DNA of 7,093 nt from NCBI GenBank assembly GCA_023395775.1, contig JAEWYA010000050.1, positions 1 to 7,093 on the forward strand, read 5' to 3'. Below are positions 5,420 to 7,093 of the stretch, in pieces; positions within the stretch are counted from its first letter, which is position 1; every line of letters starts with the position of its first letter. The position numbers were made by a program, and so were the translations under genes. This stretch comes from Bacillota bacterium. Its GTDB lineage: Bacteria > Bacillota > Clostridia > Oscillospirales > Oscillospiraceae. The notes under the pieces were generated by a model that was not told the origin of the DNA, did no database searches, and worked only from the letters and a program-made list of their open reading frames with translations.

Positions 5420-6790
5420 TTATTCCAGGAAGCCCTTATACTGACGCATCAGCATCTGGGATTCCAGCGCCTGCACCGTCTCCAGCGCGACGCCCACGAT
5501 AATGATCACCGAGGTACCGCCAATGCCCAGAGACCTGTTGCCGAGAACCATGCCCGCAATCAGGGGGCACATGGCCACGATGCCCAGGTAGATGGCGCCG
5601 AACAGCGTCACCTTGCTCAAGACTCTCCTGATGAAGTCCACAGTGGGCTTGCCCGGACGGAAGCCGGGAATAAAGCCACCCTGCTTTTTCAGGTTATTGG
5701 CAATCTCCACAGGGTTGAACTGAATGGTGGAATAGAAATAGCTGAAGCCGATGATCAGAACGAAGTACACCACCATATAGAGGACGGACTTGGTGTCCAG
5801 GAACTCAGACAGCGCATAGCTGATCGTTCCCTTTTCGCCCACGCCGGTAAACGCCATAACGGTGGCCGGCAGGGAGGCGATGGACTGTGCGAAGATGATG
5901 GGCAGCACGCCGGACATATTCACCTTCATGGGAAGAGTGGAGTTCTGACCGCCGTACCTCTTCCGGCCCACCTGCCGCTTGGCATACTGGACAGGGATGC
6001 GGCGCTCGGCGCCGTTGATAAAGACGATGAACACGATCAGAGCCAGGATGCCGATCACGATCAGAGCCACGCCCCAGGGGGTAAGGGACCCCGCCAGCAC
6101 ATTCTGTGCCTGAGCAGCCGTATATCCGGCGGAAGTCAGAGACTCCTCCGTGAGGCTCCCGCTCCGAATTCCGGACCAGGTGTTCACGCCGGTGGCCAAG
6201 TTGGACACCATGCTGGGAACGCGGGACAAAATACCCGCGAACAGGATGATGGAGATACCGTTGCCGATACCGAATTCCGTGACCTGTTCGCCCATCCACA
6301 TGACAAAGGAGGAGCCCGCGATGAAGGACACCGTAATGACCAGCGCAGCCCAAATACCGGTGTTGGTCAGGATACCGTAGCGCTTCATGAGCATATAGTA
6401 GCCAAACGCCTGCATAATCGCAATGCCCACGGTGGCATACCGGGTAATGGACTGGATCTTCTTCCGGCCTTCCTCGCCGCCGTCCTTGGCCAACCGCTCC
6501 AGAGCGGGAATGGCCACAGTCAGCAGCTGAATAATAATGGAGCTGTTGATATAGGGCTGAATGCTCAACGCGAAGACCGTGGCCTGGGCGAATGCGCCGC
6601 CGCTCATCACGTTATATAGCCCCAGAATTGTGGTGGACTGGCTGTTCAGGTAGTTGGACAGCGTTGCCACATCCACATAGGGGACGGTGATGGCGTTACC
6701 GATGCGGAAAATGAGCAAAATCAGCAACGTGAAAATGATCTTCTTCCGCAGTTCGGGGATACCCCACGCTTTGCGAATCGTTTGGATCAC
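5420..6790 (-). CDS. secY: Protein translocase channel subunit SecY
   Basis: SecY forms the membrane pore through which SecA-driven or ribosome-coupled polypeptides cross or enter the membrane. The 456-residue sequence has ten predicted helices. It shows the plug region GLYNVMSGGAFAQATVFAL (57-75), family signature 1 (IQPYINSSIIIQLL, 77-90) and signature 2 (GEQVTEFGIGNGIS, 167-180). The cytoplasmic loops AERRIPVQYAKRQVG (261-275) and GGFIPGFRPGKPT (371-383) contact SecA or the ribosome. The start is GTG (6788-6790), 1 nt after the rplO stop, with GAGGTGA (6797-6803) 6 nt upstream, so it is probably coupled to rplO. The loop between helices 5 and 6 (about 201-238) is longer than I recall for B. 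subtilis or E. coli, which accounts for the above-average length. Confidence 0.98.
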   Translation of the reverse strand: MIQTIRKAWGIPELRKKIIFTLLILLIFRIGNAITVPYVDVATLSNYLNSQSTTILGLYNVMSGGAFAQATVFALSIQPYINSSIIIQLLTVAIPALERLAKDGGEEGRKKIQSITRYATVGIAIMQAFGYYMLMKRYGILTNTGIWAALVITVSFIAGSSFVMWMGEQVTEFGIGNGISIILFAGILSRVPSMVSNLATGVNTWSGIRSGSLTEESLTSAGYTAAQAQNVLAGSLTPWGVALIVIGILALIVFIVFINGAERRIPVQYAKRQVGRKRYGGQNSTLPMKVNMSGVLPIIFAQSIASLPATVMAFTGVGEKGTISYALSEFLDTKSVLYMVVYFVLIIGFSYFYSTIQFNPVEIANNLKKQGGFIPGFRPGKPTVDFIRRVLSKVTLFGAIYLGIVAMCPLIAGMVLGNRSLGIGGTSVIIIVGVALETVQALESQMLMRQYKGFLE

Positions 6791-6791
6791 G

Positions 6792-7093
6792 TCACTTCAC
6801 CTCGGCCTTTCCGCCGGCTGCCTCGATTGCCTCCTTGGCAGACGCGGAGAAGGCAGAGGCCTGCACCGTCACCTTCTTGGTGACTTTGCCGTTGCCCAGC
6901 ACCTTGAAACCATAGGTGCACTTGGAAAGGATGCCCTTGCTGAGCAGTGCTTCCGCCGAGACGGTCTCGCCGTCGTCGAAAGCGTTCAGCGCGCTGAGAT
7001 TAACAATCTCCAGGGGCTTTGCAAAAATGTTGTTGAAGCCGCGCTTGGGGATGCGGCGTGCCAGAGGCATCTGGCCGCCTTCGAATCCGACGC
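6792..7093 (-). CDS. rplO: 50S ribosomal protein L15, C-terminal part (5' end outside window)
   Basis: L15 is a late-assembly large-subunit protein binding 23S rRNA. The frame is open to the right edge and shows 99 codons, roughly the C-terminal two thirds of a protein normally near 145 residues. The first visible residues, VGFEGGQMPLARRIPKRGFNN, are the conserved central block. The Met at 7070 is therefore internal and not a start. The C-terminal signature follows: YGFKVLGNGKVTKKVTVQASAFSAS, then AKEAIEAAGG near the end. The stop codon lies 1 nt before the secY GTG. The rplO-secY junction is the classic boundary of the spc operon. Nothing suggests that the gene is damaged. Confidence 0.96.
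   Translation of the reverse strand, partial: VGFEGGQMPLARRIPKRGFNNIFAKPLEIVNLSALNAFDDGETVSAEALLSKGILSKCTYGFKVLGNGKVTKKVTVQASAFSASAKEAIEAAGGKAEVK
6797..6803 (-). promoter_or_regulatory. Ribosome binding site for the GTG start of secY
   Basis: GAGGTGA lies 6 nt before the GTG at 6788-6790, within the last codons of rplO. The rplO stop codon falls in the spacer between this site and the start, the usual layout for translational coupling or re-initiation. It confirms the GTG start, which gives the family-like opening MIQTIRKAW. Confidence 0.8.

Noticed and set aside
5411..6619. 402-residue open frame on the plus strand opposite secY
   Set aside because: The composition (many His, Asp, Gln, Gly) is what reverse reading of hydrophobic SecY codons gives. 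No ribosome binding site or known motif was seen.
6792..7070. A 92-residue complete small protein starting at 7070
   Set aside because: The frame continues upstream to the window edge with VGFEGGQ, the conserved L15 block, so this Met is internal to rplO.

Overview
This window is a stretch of a bacterial chromosome carrying the distal half of a large ribosomal-protein operon (the spc/alpha region), all read on the minus strand. Along the transcript, right to left, the order is rplO (5' end outside the window), secY, adk, map, a small KOW-domain RNA-binding protein gene, infA, rpmJ, rpsM, rpsK, rpsD, rpoA and rplQ. A hairpin terminator follows. Beyond it, on the same strand, lies the first part of a separate gene for a small membrane-anchored protein, which runs off the left edge. 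The secY-adk-map-KOW-infA-rpmJ order is typical of Firmicutes. With rpsD lying between rpsK and rpoA (unlike Bacillus, where rpsD is elsewhere), strong AAGGAGG ribosome binding sites and GC-rich codon use, it suggests a GC-rich member of Clostridia, probably Oscillospirales. That placement is an inference from gene order and protein flavour, not from a database search.

Layout: 6792-7093 is the C-terminal part of L15. 5420-6790 is SecY, with a GTG start 1 nt after the rplO stop. 4772-5404 is adenylate kinase with a four-cysteine LID. 4012-4764 is type I methionine aminopeptidase. 3717-4001 is the KOW protein. 3495-3713 is IF-1, with a TTG start. 3318-3431 is L36 (37 codons, zinc type). 2927-3292, 2495-2911 and 1872-2474 are S13, S11 and S4. 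828-1784 is the RNA polymerase alpha subunit, and 424-768 is L17. Most junctions are 1-25 nt, with several Shine-Dalgarno sequences inside the upstream gene. Three are longer: infA-rpmJ (63 nt), rpsD-rpoA (87 nt) and rpoA-rplQ (59 nt). Positions 165-423 hold the operon terminator and a promoter plus leader for the downstream gene.

Together the genes supply ribosomal proteins of both subunits, an initiation factor, the transcription enzyme's assembly subunit, the protein-export channel, the enzyme that trims N-terminal methionine from new proteins, and adenylate kinase. This lets growth rate set them in concert.

I see no undescribed system, mobile element, CRISPR array or RNA gene. The points worth a second look are modest: an apparently enlarged extracytoplasmic loop in SecY, non-consensus residues at the AMP-binding site of adenylate kinase, two possible tiny leader ORFs, and an unrecognised membrane protein gene behind the operon with its own extended -10 promoter.
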